Assembly: GCF_029543245.1 (NCBI RefSeq)
Contig: NZ_JARQWV010000035.1
Location: 1 to 51,114 of the forward strand
Direction of reading: 5' to 3'
Source of the DNA: Caulobacter endophyticus
Lineage (GTDB): Bacteria > Pseudomonadota > Alphaproteobacteria > Caulobacterales > Caulobacteraceae
DNA length: 51,114 nucleotides
Positions 51,036-51,114 of this stretch are shown here, in pieces. Each line of letters starts with the position of its first letter. Positions within the stretch are counted from its first letter, which is position 1. The notes beneath the pieces are model-generated. The model saw only the letters and a list, made by a program, of their open reading frames with translations, did not search any database and was not told where the DNA came from. The translations under genes and the position numbers were made by a program.

Positions 51036-51074
51036 AGCGGGGGAGGGGGACCGGCGAAGCCGGTGGAGGGGGCG
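51024..51074. repeat. Dispersed intergenic hairpin repeat, right contig end
   Basis: CCTCCCCCG (51024-51032), loop TGAAG, CGGGGGAGG (51038-51046), followed by the second hairpin GACCGGCGAAGCCGGTG and GAGGGGGCGAG. It is the same family as 121-213. The first arm encodes the C-terminus and stop of the DUF4350-type gene. Confidence 0.75.
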
Positions 51075-51095
51075 AGACTGGGCGCCGTGCCGGCC

Positions 51096-51114
51096 GGGGG
51101 GGGGGGGGGGGGGG
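51096..51114. other. Poly-G homopolymer at contig end
   Basis: An uninterrupted run of 19 G ends the window, preceded by GCCGGCC. Like the poly-C at the other end it is probably a read artefact. Confidence 0.75.

Overview
The window is a high-GC (roughly 68-70% by eye) stretch of bacterial chromosome that looks like Caulobacter or a close relative in the Caulobacteraceae. The reasons are the cycM / kdsB-pheA arrangement, a TIGR02301-type secreted protein, an SPFH/NfeD pair, several families of alphaproteobacterial intergenic hairpin repeats, and dense small operons with ATGA overlaps and GTG or TTG starts. No tRNA, rRNA, CRISPR array, insertion sequence, integrase or phage gene is visible. 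Both ends run into homopolymer tracts (poly-C 64-94, poly-G 51096-51114). Each tract sits next to a copy of the same dispersed repeat, so the window is probably one whole contig broken at that repeat, and the extreme ends are probably artefact.

Layout. 0.2-4.6 kb: pirin, ABC1/UbiB-like kinase and an M3 oligopeptidase, all on the minus strand. 4.8-6.0 kb: a MerR-family regulator divergent from a glutaredoxin-MauE membrane fusion, sharing a promoter that closely resembles the classical mer operator. 6.1-12.2 kb: a 2014-residue autotransporter, separated from a DmdC-type acyl-CoA dehydrogenase by a bidirectional terminator. 14.2-17.1 kb: secreted YceI, a cytochrome b561-YceI fusion and a Sua5/TsaC tRNA-modification enzyme whose start lies inside the preceding gene. 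17.2-20.7 kb: a small membrane protein, a TetR regulator, an ABC-2 exporter pair and a small periplasmic protein. 20.8-25.2 kb: a soluble hybrid histidine kinase, NfeD and SPFH proteins, a TIGR02301 protein and a 69-residue protein behind DnaA-box-like and GANTC sites.

25.2-29.5 kb: a Crp/Fnr regulator, a 7TM-AraC regulator, a MipA/OmpV porin-like protein coupled to a degenerate CPBP protein, and a solitary YjhX-type protein. 29.6-34.8 kb: a three-gene envelope operon (RcnB-like, unknown, lipoprotein), a ldhA-DUF4239 pair, and a PliG-like lysozyme inhibitor overlapping an L,D-transpeptidase. 35-38.7 kb: nitronate monooxygenase, an unknown secreted protein, OpgC and a 45-residue membrane ORF. 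38.9-45.5 kb: a minus-strand lipolytic and PHB-related block (phospholipase C-type phosphoesterase, Nudix, patatin, 3-hydroxybutyrate dehydrogenase, YaaA, class 3 lipase). A CTGC-N3-GCAG element typical of the PHB regulator PhaR lies just upstream of the 3-hydroxybutyrate dehydrogenase. 45.6-51.0 kb: a small membrane protein, a D-2-hydroxyacid-type FAD dehydrogenase, pheA and kdsB, the membrane-anchored cytochrome CycM and a secreted DUF4350-type protein.

Most of this is core chromosome. The best leads for something undescribed are the mer-like operator driving a glutaredoxin-MauE fusion under a MerR protein with a hybrid metal site, the possible PhaR control of bdhA next to a patatin, the PliG/L,D-transpeptidase overlap, and the DnaA/GANTC element at 24.8 kb.
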